Of a DNA stretch of 8,636 bases, positions 1 to 6,751 are shown in pieces. The notes below the pieces were generated by a model. The model saw only the letters and a list, made by a program, of their open reading frames with translations, had not been told where the DNA came from and did not search any database. Position numbers and translations under genes: made by a program. The first letter of the stretch is position 1. Every line of letters begins with the position of its first letter. Location: assembly GCA_002433335.1 (NCBI GenBank), contig DJHY01000311.1, positions 1-8,636 of the forward strand, in the 5' to 3' direction. The stretch is from Rhodospirillaceae bacterium UBA6608. Lineage in GTDB: Bacteria > Pseudomonadota > Alphaproteobacteria > Rhodospirillales_A > Casp-alpha2.

Positions 1-849
1 TATCCCACCATCGAGATCGGTGATCCCATACTCGCGCCCGCGGCAAGCCGGATCCTCTTTTCAGACGATCCAGCCTGGCCGGTTGGCGCGCTGGTCGTTG
101 GCCTCGGCACCTGGCAGGATTATGAATGGGTAAGCCCGGAAGGCCGGGGCCTCCGGGTCATTCCCGACGGCATATCTTCGCGCGCAGCAATGGGCTTGTT
201 CGGTATGAACGCCCTGACGGCCTATTTTGGTGTGATCGCCGTTGGGAGGGCCAGAAAGGGGGAGACGCTGCTTGTTTCCGGCGCCGCCGGATCAGTGGGG
301 GCGATGGCGGCGCAGTTCGGCCGCATATTGGGCTGTCGCGTCGTGGGCCTGTGTGGGTCGGTTGAGAAGGCTCGCTGGCTGCGCGAGGACTGCGGTATTA
401 CTTCAGTGATCGACTATGTGCGCGAGGATGTTCCCGATCGCTTGGCGGCGCTTTGCCCCGATGGGGTGGATGTCGTGTTCGACAATGTCGGAGGTGAATT
501 CCTTCATCAGGCTTTGGCGCGCACCAACCGTCATGGACGAATCGTTCTTTGCGGCCAGATCGCCACCTATGATGTAGCCGATCCCGATGCGGGGCGTCCC
601 CTCGACATGATGCGGATCATCTACGGCAGCATAACCCTGAGTGGCTTTTTGTTGAACGACTTTTCGACCGATATCCCGGATGCGCAGAAGAAGATCGCGG
701 AATGGGCGAAGCAGGGTTTGCTCGCTCACCGAGAGGATTTGCGGGATGGATTCGATAGCCTGCCGGAGACATTCATGGCGCTGTTCAACGGCGGCAACCA
801 AGGCACGTTGCTGGGGCGAATCGCCGACAAGCAAGGGAGGGCGTTGTAG
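1..849 (+). CDS. NADP-dependent MDR oxidoreductase, CurA/leukotriene B4 dehydrogenase-like (5' end missing)
   Basis: The frame is open from base 1 to the TAG at 847-849, giving about 282 residues without the N-terminus. Family members are about 330-345 residues, so roughly 50-60 residues lie upstream of the window. The nucleotide-binding loop GAAGSVG begins at window codon 94 and is followed by GCRVVGLCGS, a segment typical of the cofactor-binding Rossmann fold. Further on, DVVFDNVGGE and RIVLCGQIATYD match the prostaglandin reductase/CurA/YncB branch, which is zinc-free and reduces alpha,beta-unsaturated ketones or aldehydes with NADPH in the cytoplasm. The C-terminal segment (AEWAKQGLLAHREDL, then ETFMALFNGGNQGTLLG) fits that branch too. 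An internal ATG at 190 is not the real start, because coding sense continues upstream of it. The gene converges with the TetR gene. Its membership of the catabolic cluster is plausible but unproven, and the substrate is unknown. Confidence 0.88.
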   Translation, partial: YPTIEIGDPILAPAASRILFSDDPAWPVGALVVGLGTWQDYEWVSPEGRGLRVIPDGISSRAAMGLFGMNALTAYFGVIAVGRARKGETLLVSGAAGSVGAMAAQFGRILGCRVVGLCGSVEKARWLREDCGITSVIDYVREDVPDRLAALCPDGVDVVFDNVGGEFLHQALARTNRHGRIVLCGQIATYDVADPDAGRPLDMMRIIYGSITLSGFLLNDFSTDIPDAQKKIAEWAKQGLLAHREDLRDGFDSLPETFMALFNGGNQGTLLGRIADKQGRAL

Positions 850-856
850 GCAAGGG

Positions 857-1093
857 TCAAAGGCGGAACGCCATCCTCCCGAAAAGATCCCGGTGGCTCA
901 CCGTCTCAAAGGCAGAGGCAACTTTTGCAAGGTCGCGCCATGCAGACAAGCCAGGACGATGCACACCGGGTTGGGCGGCATATCGTCGGGAATAACGATG
1001 GGCGCTCAATCGACTGTCCCGCCGCCAATATTGGCGTTCGGTGCTCCGATGGCCCTCCCTCTCACGCCGGTGTCCGAGCAGGATGGGCGACGC
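857..1093 (-). pseudogene. Possible decayed remnant of a medium-chain (zinc-type) dehydrogenase
   Basis: This gap between the convergent MDR and TetR genes has no intact gene. Read on the minus strand just past the TetR stop, one frame gives CSDTGVRGRAIGAP, then a stop, then VIPDDMPPNPVCIVLACLHG, ending at the TGA at 898-900. A second frame gives AWRDLAKVASAFETVSHRD, then LFGRMAFRL and a stop at 857-859. The first piece resembles the CHSD region near the catalytic zinc cysteine of zinc alcohol dehydrogenases, the second resembles the PDDMP stretch of the same family, and the third resembles an MDR C-terminus. The order is right for one gene, but the spacing is far too short, so large internal deletions plus a frameshift would be needed. 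These are weak resemblances recalled from the family and could be chance. A small hairpin (CGGTG-GCT-CACCG, 891-903) lies in the same gap without a T-tract. Confidence 0.2.
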
Positions 1094-1768
1094 TCAAACA
1101 TCCCGATCTTCTGGTGTCCCATCCGTTGCTTGCGCCAGTCTCCTCAACGTCGCATCATGTTCGGCGAAGCGAGCGAACAATCCCGGCACGGACTTCTTGG
1201 TGGCGACGGGAATCAGGATCAGGCTGAGACCATAGGCGACCTCGGCATGCATCTGCTCGAGCGTGATGTTGTCCCGGACCCAATCCAGAATCGAGCCGAT
1301 CAGCATATGGATGATGTTTTTCGCCATGGCGTTGACGTTCACGTCGCTATCAAGGAGCCCGGTCGCAGCAGCCTCTGCGACGAGCTTTTCCCATGAGCGG
1401 ATACGCGGCGTGATGAAGCCGTCGCTCAACGCAGAATCGGCACTTCCGTAGATGGCGCGAAACATCGCCTGATTGAAGGCCGGGCTTTCCTTAAAATGGT
1501 GCGCGGCCAAGCTTAGCGCCGCGAACATCCGTTCGATCGCGTCGACGCCAAGCGCATCCAACTCATCCTCAAAGACGGCCAGATCCTCCTGGTAGATGGC
1601 GGAAATGATATTCTGCCGCGATCCGAAGAGACTGTAGGCCGTGACCACGCTGACCCCGGCCTTTTCGGCCAGCGTGCGCATGGAGAAGGAATCCTCGTGG
1701 ATCATGCTGCGCGCGGCGGCCACGACCCGCGCTCGGCGCTCCCTTTTGTTGGCTTCTCGCTTGTTCAT
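1094..1768 (-). CDS. TetR/AcrR-family transcriptional regulator
   Basis: The product has 224 residues, a normal length for TetR repressors. The basic N-terminus (MNKREANKRERRARVVAAAR) leads into a helix-turn-helix at about residues 32-51 (LAEKAGVSVVTAYSLFGSRQ), where the recognition helix and the usual tyrosine-phenylalanine-x-S/N-K/R pattern appear as AYSLFGSRQ. The remainder is helical and variable, as expected for the ligand-binding and dimerisation domain. These proteins usually repress neighbouring genes until a small ligand binds. The gene is transcribed divergently from the TonB receptor, with a 381-base control region between them, so the receptor and perhaps the enzymes behind it are likely targets. 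Only a weak Shine-Dalgarno-like TGTGGG lies directly ahead of the chosen ATG, but the basic pre-HTH residues support this start. The ligand is unknown. Confidence 0.93.
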   Translation of the reverse strand: MNKREANKRERRARVVAAARSMIHEDSFSMRTLAEKAGVSVVTAYSLFGSRQNIISAIYQEDLAVFEDELDALGVDAIERMFAALSLAAHHFKESPAFNQAMFRAIYGSADSALSDGFITPRIRSWEKLVAEAAATGLLDSDVNVNAMAKNIIHMLIGSILDWVRDNITLEQMHAEVAYGLSLILIPVATKKSVPGLFARFAEHDATLRRLAQATDGTPEDRDV

Positions 1769-1788
1769 CCCACAGTCTTATGGGGTTT

Positions 1789-1811
1789 TGCACAAAAATG
1801 AAACGTGTGCA
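1789..1811. promoter_or_regulatory. Candidate TetR operator near the regulator's own start (TGCACA-N11-TGTGCA)
   Basis: TGCACA at 1789-1794 and TGTGCA at 1806-1811 form a perfect 6-base inverted repeat separated by 11 bases. It starts 20 bases upstream of the TetR gene's ATG. Its span of 23 bases and its place in the likely 5' leader or core promoter would suit autorepression. That it is bound by this regulator is inferred from position and symmetry only. Confidence 0.3.
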
Positions 1812-1869
1812 TTGTCCTGGCGTGAACGCGAGGGCGGCCACGGAACGAAAAAAATCGCATGCCCCCTGC

Positions 1870-1899
1870 TTGACAGCTTTCCCCGAGCGGCGGTATGTC
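1870..1899 (+). promoter_or_regulatory. Possible promoter for the TonB receptor gene
   Basis: A perfect TTGACA stands at 1870-1875. The best -10 partner is TATGTC at 1894-1899 after an 18-base spacer, which matches the TATAAT consensus at only three positions, so the call is weak. If it is real, the receptor mRNA would carry a leader of about 240 bases that includes the quasi-palindrome at 1944-1960 and the inverted repeat at 2081-2127. Confidence 0.25.
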
Positions 1900-1943
1900 G
1901 AACCTGTAACGTGTTTAAGAAAAACTCTGCAACATGTTAGGGA

Positions 1944-1960
1944 AATCGGCCCGGCCGGTT
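1944..1960. promoter_or_regulatory. 17-base quasi-palindrome, candidate operator (AATCGGCC-C-GGCCGGTT)
   Basis: The left arm AATCGGCC and right arm GGCCGGTT are reverse complements at seven of eight positions around a central C. The length and single-base centre are in the range usual for TetR-family operators. The site lies downstream of the TTGACA box on the receptor side, where a bound repressor would block transcription. Binding is inferred. GC-rich DNA makes such symmetry more likely by chance, but the local surroundings are AT-rich. Confidence 0.35.
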
Positions 1961-2080
1961 CCATGGTTTGCCCTTTGGGATTGAGATTCACCGATATCTT
2001 GAACTCATGGAGGAAGCGTAACCGCCAACAAGATAATGACGGTACCGATAGCAATACCAATAGGTGAGGATGAATTGAAA

Positions 2081-2127
2081 GCCAGAAACACAGGTCTTCA
2101 AAACGGACCAAATCTAGTTGTTCTGGC
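2081..2127 (+). repeat. Leader inverted repeat upstream of the receptor gene
   Basis: GCCAGAA (2081-2087) and TTCTGGC (2121-2127) are perfect 7-base complements enclosing 33 bases, with a small GGTC/GACC stem (2093-2096 and 2106-2109) nested inside. The right arm ends about nine bases before the ribosome binding site. In RNA this could form a leader hairpin near the translation start, or on DNA it could be a protein site. No known riboswitch pattern was recognised. Confidence 0.25.
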
Positions 2128-2135
2128 ATAAACCT

Positions 2136-2144
2136 GGGAGGAGG
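2136..2144 (+). promoter_or_regulatory. Strong ribosome binding site of the receptor gene
   Basis: GGGAGGAGG closely matches the anti-Shine-Dalgarno complement and ends five bases before the ATG at 2150. An out-of-frame ATG at 2144 meets a stop after two codons, so 2150 is the start. The signal peptide beginning there agrees. Confidence 0.8.
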
Positions 2145-2149
2145 ATGTT

Positions 2150-4564
2150 ATGAAGAGCATGGGGATTTCTATATCGCGTGGGGTTTCCCTCTTGGCATTG
2201 GCATTTTCAACATCGCCACTTTATGCACAAGATGCGCCCGTTTCCGCAGCGCCCCCTCCGACTAGTGAAGCAACACAGTCGGGGATCGAAGACATCGTTG
2301 TCACTGCGCAAAAGCGTGCGCAGTCGATCAACAATGTCGGCATGTCGATCGCCGCGATCTCGGGGGATGCCCTGATCGAGCGCGGTGTTTCGACGGCGGC
2401 CGATCTGGTCAAGACGGTTCCCGGCTTCGCCTATGCGGAAACCGCGCTGGGCGTTCCCATCTATACGTTGCGCGGCGTCGGTTTCGTCGATCAGAGCCTG
2501 TCGGCCGGGCCGACCGTCAGCGTGTATGTCGATGAAGTCCCGCTACCCTACAGCTTCATGACCAAGGGTTCGATCTTCGATCTGGAACGGGTCGAGGTAC
2601 TCAAGGGGCCACAGGGTACGCTTTACGGTCAGAACTCCACGGGCGGCGCGTTCAACTATATCGCGGCCAAACCCACCAACGAATTCTCTGCTGGCGTAGA
2701 TGCCGAATATGGCCGGTTCAACACGCTCGACGCAACCGGGTTCGTCAGTGGTCCTCTAAGCAGCACCTTGAAAGGGCGTCTTGCCGTTCGGACGGTCCAG
2801 GGCGGCGACTGGCAGAAAAGCTACACGCGCAACGACACGTTGGGCCGCCAGGAACAATGGCAGGGAAGGGCATTGCTCGACTGGGAGCCGACCGAGCGTT
2901 TGACTGTGCAAATCAACGCCACAGGTTGGATCGACAAGTCCGACACTATTGCTCCTCAGGTCCGCAAGATCGATCCCCAGGTGCCTGCCGGCGTGATTTC
3001 GGGGGTCGCGAACTATCCGCTGCCGCCTGACGATCCGCGTGCGGCGGATTGGACGCCTGACCGGGATTATGCGCGTGATGACTGGTTCTGGATGACCGCT
3101 GGCCGTATCAACTATGAACTGAGCGATGATCTGCGGTTGGTTTCCATCACGGCCTACCAGAAGTTCAGCACCAAGGCATTCTATGACAATGACGGCTACA
3201 CCTATCTGACGGGTGATCGCTACGGCACCGGCACTGTCAAAACCTTCAACCAGGAATTGCGTCTCGAAGGGGAGAATGGGCCGATCCAGTGGATTCTGGG
3301 CGGCAACTATTCGCACCATAAGGTGCATCAGCTCTTCACATATTATTTGAAGGACGCTTCCAACGCGCATGGCGTGTTCGCCGGCCTTGGGCCGATCGGA
3401 CCGAATGGCGAACTGGGCTTTATCGGGCCGGATGGCTTGGACTTTGCGACTGCCAACGGGCTGAGTGACAATACGATCAAATCCTATGCGGTGTTTGGCA
3501 ACGCCGAATGGGAGATCGTGCCGAGCCTCACCCTGCAAGGCGGTATTCGCTACACCAAAACCAATCGCGACGGCCGGAGCTGCGCCGTAGCGACGGATGC
3601 GGCGGGTGCGGCTCTCAGTTTGGGAACGCAGCAATTCTATGCCAATATAGGCACCAAGACCACGCCGGTCATGCCTGTTTCACCGGGCGACTGCACCACC
3701 CTGGACGAAAATTTCAACCCGGCGCCATCGTTCGGTCGCCTGCGAGAAGACAATGTTTCCTGGCGCGTGGGCCTGAACTACAAGACGCCAGGCGCAACGC
3801 TCCTCTACGCGAATGTCAGCCGAGGCTATAAGGCGGGTAGCATCCCGGCCTTCTCCGCTTCGACATTCACTTCAAATCTTCCGGTCAAGCAAGAATCGCT
3901 GCTTGCCTACGAAGTCGGCTTCAAGGCGCCACTGTTCGAGCACACCATGCAGATCAATGGTGCCGCCTTCTATTATGACTATAGTGACAAGCAGATCTAT
4001 GTGCTGCTTCAGGATCTGGTGTTCGGCGGCATCCAGCAACTCGTCAACATCCCGAAATCCCGTCTCCAGGGTGCTGAACTGGAACTGGTGTGGCAACCGA
4101 CACGCGGCCTGAACATCAGCGCTTCGGGAACCTATCTCGACAGTAAGATCAAGCAGTATACGGGCTATAATGCCGGTGGCATTTTCGCCGATTATTCGGG
4201 CGAAAGCTTCCCCTATGCGGCCAAATGGCAATTGGCTGGCGACGCTCAGTATGACTTCCCCATCTCCAGCAGCATGGAAGCCTATGTCGGCGGCGCGGTG
4301 AACTATCACAGCCGCACGACTGCCGCGTTCGGCAACGATCTTCTGATCGCCGGGGGTAAGGGCAATTATGACCTCAATCCCTATGTCCTGGTCGATCTCC
4401 GGGCAGGGGTGAAGTCGCCGGATGGCAATTGGCGCGTGGGCCTCTTCGGCCGAAACATTTTCAACAAATATTACTGGACCACGGTGGAGAAGCAGCAGGA
4501 CGCGGTGATCCGCTACGCCGGCAAGCCCGCCACTTACGGCATCCAGTTGAGCACGCGGTTCTGA
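2150..4564 (+). CDS. TonB-dependent outer-membrane receptor
   Basis: The product has 804 residues. A signal peptide (basic start, hydrophobic core about residues 11-20) ends at PLYA, with likely cleavage after Ala26. A TonB box lies at about 46-53 (IEDIVVTA, followed by QKR). The plug domain follows, with PGFAYAE and LRGVGF near 91-112 and the conserved LERVEVLKGPQGTLYG at about 145-160. The rest is a 22-strand-type barrel with alternating aromatic residues, ending in a C-terminal phenylalanine (GIQLSTRF) that serves as the assembly signal. The only two cysteines noticed are Cys478 and Cys515, which probably pair in an extracellular loop. Such receptors use TonB/ExbBD energy to bring large or scarce substrates into the periplasm. 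There is no N-terminal signalling extension, so control by a FecIR-type system is unlikely, whereas the divergent TetR gene is a natural regulator. Sphingomonads carry many such receptors next to catabolic genes, so the ligand here is more likely a growth substrate than a siderophore (inference). Confidence 0.96.
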   Translation: MKSMGISISRGVSLLALAFSTSPLYAQDAPVSAAPPPTSEATQSGIEDIVVTAQKRAQSINNVGMSIAAISGDALIERGVSTAADLVKTVPGFAYAETALGVPIYTLRGVGFVDQSLSAGPTVSVYVDEVPLPYSFMTKGSIFDLERVEVLKGPQGTLYGQNSTGGAFNYIAAKPTNEFSAGVDAEYGRFNTLDATGFVSGPLSSTLKGRLAVRTVQGGDWQKSYTRNDTLGRQEQWQGRALLDWEPTERLTVQINATGWIDKSDTIAPQVRKIDPQVPAGVISGVANYPLPPDDPRAADWTPDRDYARDDWFWMTAGRINYELSDDLRLVSITAYQKFSTKAFYDNDGYTYLTGDRYGTGTVKTFNQELRLEGENGPIQWILGGNYSHHKVHQLFTYYLKDASNAHGVFAGLGPIGPNGELGFIGPDGLDFATANGLSDNTIKSYAVFGNAEWEIVPSLTLQGGIRYTKTNRDGRSCAVATDAAGAALSLGTQQFYANIGTKTTPVMPVSPGDCTTLDENFNPAPSFGRLREDNVSWRVGLNYKTPGATLLYANVSRGYKAGSIPAFSASTFTSNLPVKQESLLAYEVGFKAPLFEHTMQINGAAFYYDYSDKQIYVLLQDLVFGGIQQLVNIPKSRLQGAELELVWQPTRGLNISASGTYLDSKIKQYTGYNAGGIFADYSGESFPYAAKWQLAGDAQYDFPISSSMEAYVGGAVNYHSRTTAAFGNDLLIAGGKGNYDLNPYVLVDLRAGVKSPDGNWRVGLFGRNIFNKYYWTTVEKQQDAVIRYAGKPATYGIQLSTRF

Positions 4565-4570
4565 TCAGGC

Positions 4571-4602
4571 GGGCGCGCATGGCGTCTCACGCCGGCGCGC
4601 CC
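4571..4602 (+). terminator. GC-rich hairpin after the receptor gene, possible attenuator or mRNA-processing hairpin
   Basis: GGGCGCGC (4571-4578) pairs perfectly with GCGCGCCC (4595-4602). Inside lies a second stem, GGCGT (4581-4585) with ACGCC (4589-4593), closed by a CTC loop. The structure begins seven bases after the receptor stop. It is not followed by a T-run (CACTAAATATTT), so it is a poor classical intrinsic terminator. It may stabilise the receptor mRNA end or reduce transcription into the enzyme genes. Confidence 0.5.
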
Positions 4603-4628
4603 CACTAAATATTTCCAGAGAGGGCGAT

Positions 4629-5414
4629 ATGCGGAGAGTCGAAGGAAAAGTGGCCATCATCACCGGCGGCGCCGGTGGTCTGGGCAGCGCGGCGGCGCGG
4701 AGGCTGGCGTCGGAGGGCGCGACCGTGCTGATCGCCGACATAGCGGTCGATGCAGCGGAAAAGGTGGCAAATGAGATCGGCGGCGGCGCGTCGGCGGTCC
4801 ACCTCGATGCCTTCGATCCGGCTTCCATCAAGGCGATGGTGGATACCGCGATCGAACGATACGGCCGACTGGACATCCTCAACAATAATGTGGCCCATAC
4901 GGGGGGAACTGGCGCGGATACTACCGTTCTGGAAACGTCCATCGAAACCTGGGATCAGTCCTTTGCGGTCAACGTCCGCAGCTATTTCATCGCCACCAAA
5001 TATGCGCTCCCGCACATGCTCAAAAATGGCAGCGGGTCGATCGTCAACATTGCCTCGGATTCAGGGCTGGGCGGCGATTGCGCGTTGGTTGCCTATGGAT
5101 CGTCGAAGGCGGCCGTCGTCAACTTCAGCCGCTATGTCGCCGCGCAATATGGCCGTCAGGGCATTCGCTGCAACACGATCTGTCCTGGTCCCATCGCCAC
5201 GCAGGCGCTTCGCGAGCATGCGCCGGAAACCCTGAAATCCACGCTCAATGCCGTCTATGTGCCGCAACTCGGTGAACCGCAGCACATAGCCGCGCTCGTC
5301 GCCTATTTCTCCAGTGACGAGGCCGCCTACACCAACGGCGCGATGATAAGCTGCGACGGCGGCCTGGATGCCGTGATCACGCCGTGGATGGCGCAAGGGA
5401 AGCTCATGAACTGA
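4629..5414 (+). CDS. Short-chain dehydrogenase/reductase (SDR, classical type)
   Basis: The product has 261 residues, a typical classical SDR length. The cofactor motif TGGAGGLG occupies residues 12-19, and Asp37 at the end of the second strand points to NAD rather than NADP. The catalytic set is Asn115, Ser143, Tyr156 and Lys160 (YGSSK), followed by CNTICPGPIAT, the usual PG motif. The conserved NNAG structural motif appears as NNVA (residues 86-89, preceded by another Asn), a variant. The family oxidises or reduces secondary alcohols and ketones in the cytoplasm. The ATG follows GAGAGGG by a short spacer and lies 64 bases after the receptor stop, past the hairpin, so co-transcription with the receptor is possible. 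It is followed 56 bases later by the flavin monooxygenase. Its likely role is to make or use the ketone handled by that enzyme (inference). Confidence 0.94.
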   Translation: MRRVEGKVAIITGGAGGLGSAAARRLASEGATVLIADIAVDAAEKVANEIGGGASAVHLDAFDPASIKAMVDTAIERYGRLDILNNNVAHTGGTGADTTVLETSIETWDQSFAVNVRSYFIATKYALPHMLKNGSGSIVNIASDSGLGGDCALVAYGSSKAAVVNFSRYVAAQYGRQGIRCNTICPGPIATQALREHAPETLKSTLNAVYVPQLGEPQHIAALVAYFSSDEAAYTNGAMISCDGGLDAVITPWMAQGKLMN

Positions 5415-5416
5415 GA

Positions 5417-5442
5417 ATGTCGTCGCGACGGATGTCGCCGCG
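5417..5442 (+). repeat. Short direct repeat with an embedded palindrome ahead of the monooxygenase gene
   Basis: ATGTCGTCGCG (5417-5427) is repeated with one change as ATGTCGCCGCG (5432-5442), a 15-base period. The first copy overlaps a perfect 10-base palindrome CGTCGCGACG (5421-5430). The pair fills most of the 56-base gap before the monooxygenase. Function is unknown; protein binding or an mRNA hairpin is possible, and chance is possible in GC-rich DNA. Confidence 0.2.
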
Positions 5443-5470
5443 GTCCGCTAGTTGAAGGAAGGATAGTCCC

Positions 5471-6739
5471 ATGAAATTTCATTGGTTTGCGGAGGTAACA
5501 TATCCGAATGTTCCGAAAGATTTCGTCGAAAGCGGGGAGCTGAACTGGGTCAAGCCCACTCCATCGCTCTTCGATCCGCGCGAGAGCGGCGAAATGTATC
5601 GCATGTTCATTCGCCTCATGCAGGGGGCAGACAAGGTCGGGTTCGATGGGCTTGCCGTAAACGAGCACCATGCCACTGGTTTCGCGATGACGCCCTCGCC
5701 GAACCTGCTTGCGGCAAGCCTAGCCAGCACGACGGAAAATGCCGCGATCCTGGTGATCGGCAATTCGCTCGCATTGTATAATCCGCCCGTCCGGATTGCG
5801 GAGGAAATGGCCTATCTGGACTGCGTTTCGGATGGGCGCCTCATTGCCGGCTTCGTGTTCGGCACGCCGATGGACTCGGCCTTTGCCTATGGCAATCCGC
5901 CGATCGAGGTGCGTGACCGCTTCCATGAGGCGCGAAACCTCATCCTGCGCGCCTGGGAGGAGCAGGAGCCGTTCGCCTTCAACGGCAAATATACCAAACT
6001 GCGCTATGTCGATATCTTGCCGCGGCCCGTTCAGAAACGTCCTCCCGTGTGGGTTCCTGGCTCGGGCAGCGTGGAAACCTGGGATCTCGTGATCGACGAG
6101 AACTATTGCTACGGGCATTTGAGCTTTTCGGGTCTATATTCGGCCAAGCCGACCGTCGACGCCTATTGGGAATATTGCGACAAGCGCGGCGGTGATATGA
6201 ATCCGAACCGCATGGCGTTCACGCAGATCGTTTGCTGTGCGGAAACGGATGCGGAAGCCGAAGCCAAATATTATGATGCGGTGAGATATTTCTATCGCAC
6301 CAACACGGTCGACCCGAACTTTGCCATGCCTCCCGGCTATTCCACGGCAAAGTCCATGCGCTCGCAGAACACCTTGATGAAGGTCGGCGAGAGCAAGCTG
6401 ACCCCCGAGGACAAGGCGCGCGCGGCGAGCGGGGAAATGTCGTTCTGGGAATATGATGAAAAGGGCTTCATCATCGCCGGCTCTCCCGAGCGCGTGAGCC
6501 AGCGGCTGCGCGAGCTTGCCAAGGATCTGCGTATCGGTCAGCTCATCGCTTGCTGCCATGTCGGCGACCTTGCCGAAGAGGTGGCCGCCGAGAATACCCG
6601 CCTCATGGGTGAGCGCGTTATCCCCACTTTGCGTGATCTGTGGTCTGAATATCCCGACCACTGGACCCCGGAAACCAGCCAGAAGCGCGTGGCGACGATC
6701 TCGCCGGGCATCGCGCGCGCGCCTGAATTCGCGAAATAA
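5471..6739 (+). CDS. LLM-class flavin-dependent oxidoreductase (bacterial luciferase-like monooxygenase)
   Basis: The product has 422 residues, while many family members are about 330-380; the extra length is mainly at the C-terminus. The barrel start MKFHWFAEVTYPN, the NEHH motif (residues 64-67), NPPVRIAEEMAYLDCVSDGR (about 104-123) and GFVFGT after it are family hallmarks of the FMN-binding (beta/alpha)8 fold. The SPERVSQRLREL stretch in the last quarter is also usual. Such enzymes use reduced FMN and oxygen to hydroxylate substrates or carry out Baeyer-Villiger or desulfonation-type oxidation. They need a separate flavin reductase, which is not seen in this window. A good AAGGAAGGA ribosome site (5455-5463) lies seven bases before the ATG. 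The stop codon overlaps the next gene's ribosome site, so the two are translated as neighbours. The likely role is the oxygenation step of the cluster, with unknown substrate. Confidence 0.93.
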   Translation: MKFHWFAEVTYPNVPKDFVESGELNWVKPTPSLFDPRESGEMYRMFIRLMQGADKVGFDGLAVNEHHATGFAMTPSPNLLAASLASTTENAAILVIGNSLALYNPPVRIAEEMAYLDCVSDGRLIAGFVFGTPMDSAFAYGNPPIEVRDRFHEARNLILRAWEEQEPFAFNGKYTKLRYVDILPRPVQKRPPVWVPGSGSVETWDLVIDENYCYGHLSFSGLYSAKPTVDAYWEYCDKRGGDMNPNRMAFTQIVCCAETDAEAEAKYYDAVRYFYRTNTVDPNFAMPPGYSTAKSMRSQNTLMKVGESKLTPEDKARAASGEMSFWEYDEKGFIIAGSPERVSQRLRELAKDLRIGQLIACCHVGDLAEEVAAENTRLMGERVIPTLRDLWSEYPDHWTPETSQKRVATISPGIARAPEFAK

Positions 6740-6751
6740 GGAGTAACGCCC

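Larger units (their letters stand above)
1769..2149. promoter_or_regulatory. Divergent intergenic control region between the TetR gene and the TonB receptor gene
   Basis: These 381 bases contain no credible gene: the open frames crossing them have no protein-like composition, and some overlap the TetR gene in another frame. The region is more AT-rich than the genes around it, especially at 1901-1945 and 2030-2130. It carries the promoters of both neighbours by position. Sites that can be picked out are an inverted repeat close to the TetR start (1789-1811), a TTGACA box (1870-1875), two related octamers AACGTGTT (1908-1915) and AACATGTT (1931-1938, itself palindromic), a 17-base quasi-palindrome (1944-1960), and a leader inverted repeat (2081-2127). 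Confidence 0.7.

Noticed and set aside
680..1396. A 238-codon plus-strand open frame bridging the MDR gene end and the TetR gene
   Set aside because: It is out of frame with the MDR gene, antisense to TetR, and shows no protein-family features.
1780..2067. A 95-codon plus-strand open frame in the control region
   Set aside because: No convincing ribosome site, low-complexity mixed composition, and it covers candidate promoter and operator elements.
2062..2078. A two-codon ORF (ATG AAT TGA) after an AGGTGAGG sequence in the receptor leader
   Set aside because: The ribosome-site spacing to the ATG is too short and such mini-frames occur by chance, so it does not support a leader peptide.
1569..2129. 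A 186-codon minus-strand open frame covering the divergent control region and the start of the TetR gene
   Set aside because: It overlaps the TetR helix-turn-helix region in a different frame, and its sequence has no recognisable domain. The TetR frame is clearly the real one.
2756..3634. A 292-codon minus-strand open frame inside the receptor gene
   Set aside because: It is antisense to a receptor with strong family motifs, and its composition (Arg- and Ile-rich, no motif) is that of a shadow frame.
6714..6721. A short GC dinucleotide run near the end of the monooxygenase gene
   Set aside because: It lies in coding sequence for ordinary alternating Ala/Arg codons and is too short to be a meaningful repeat.
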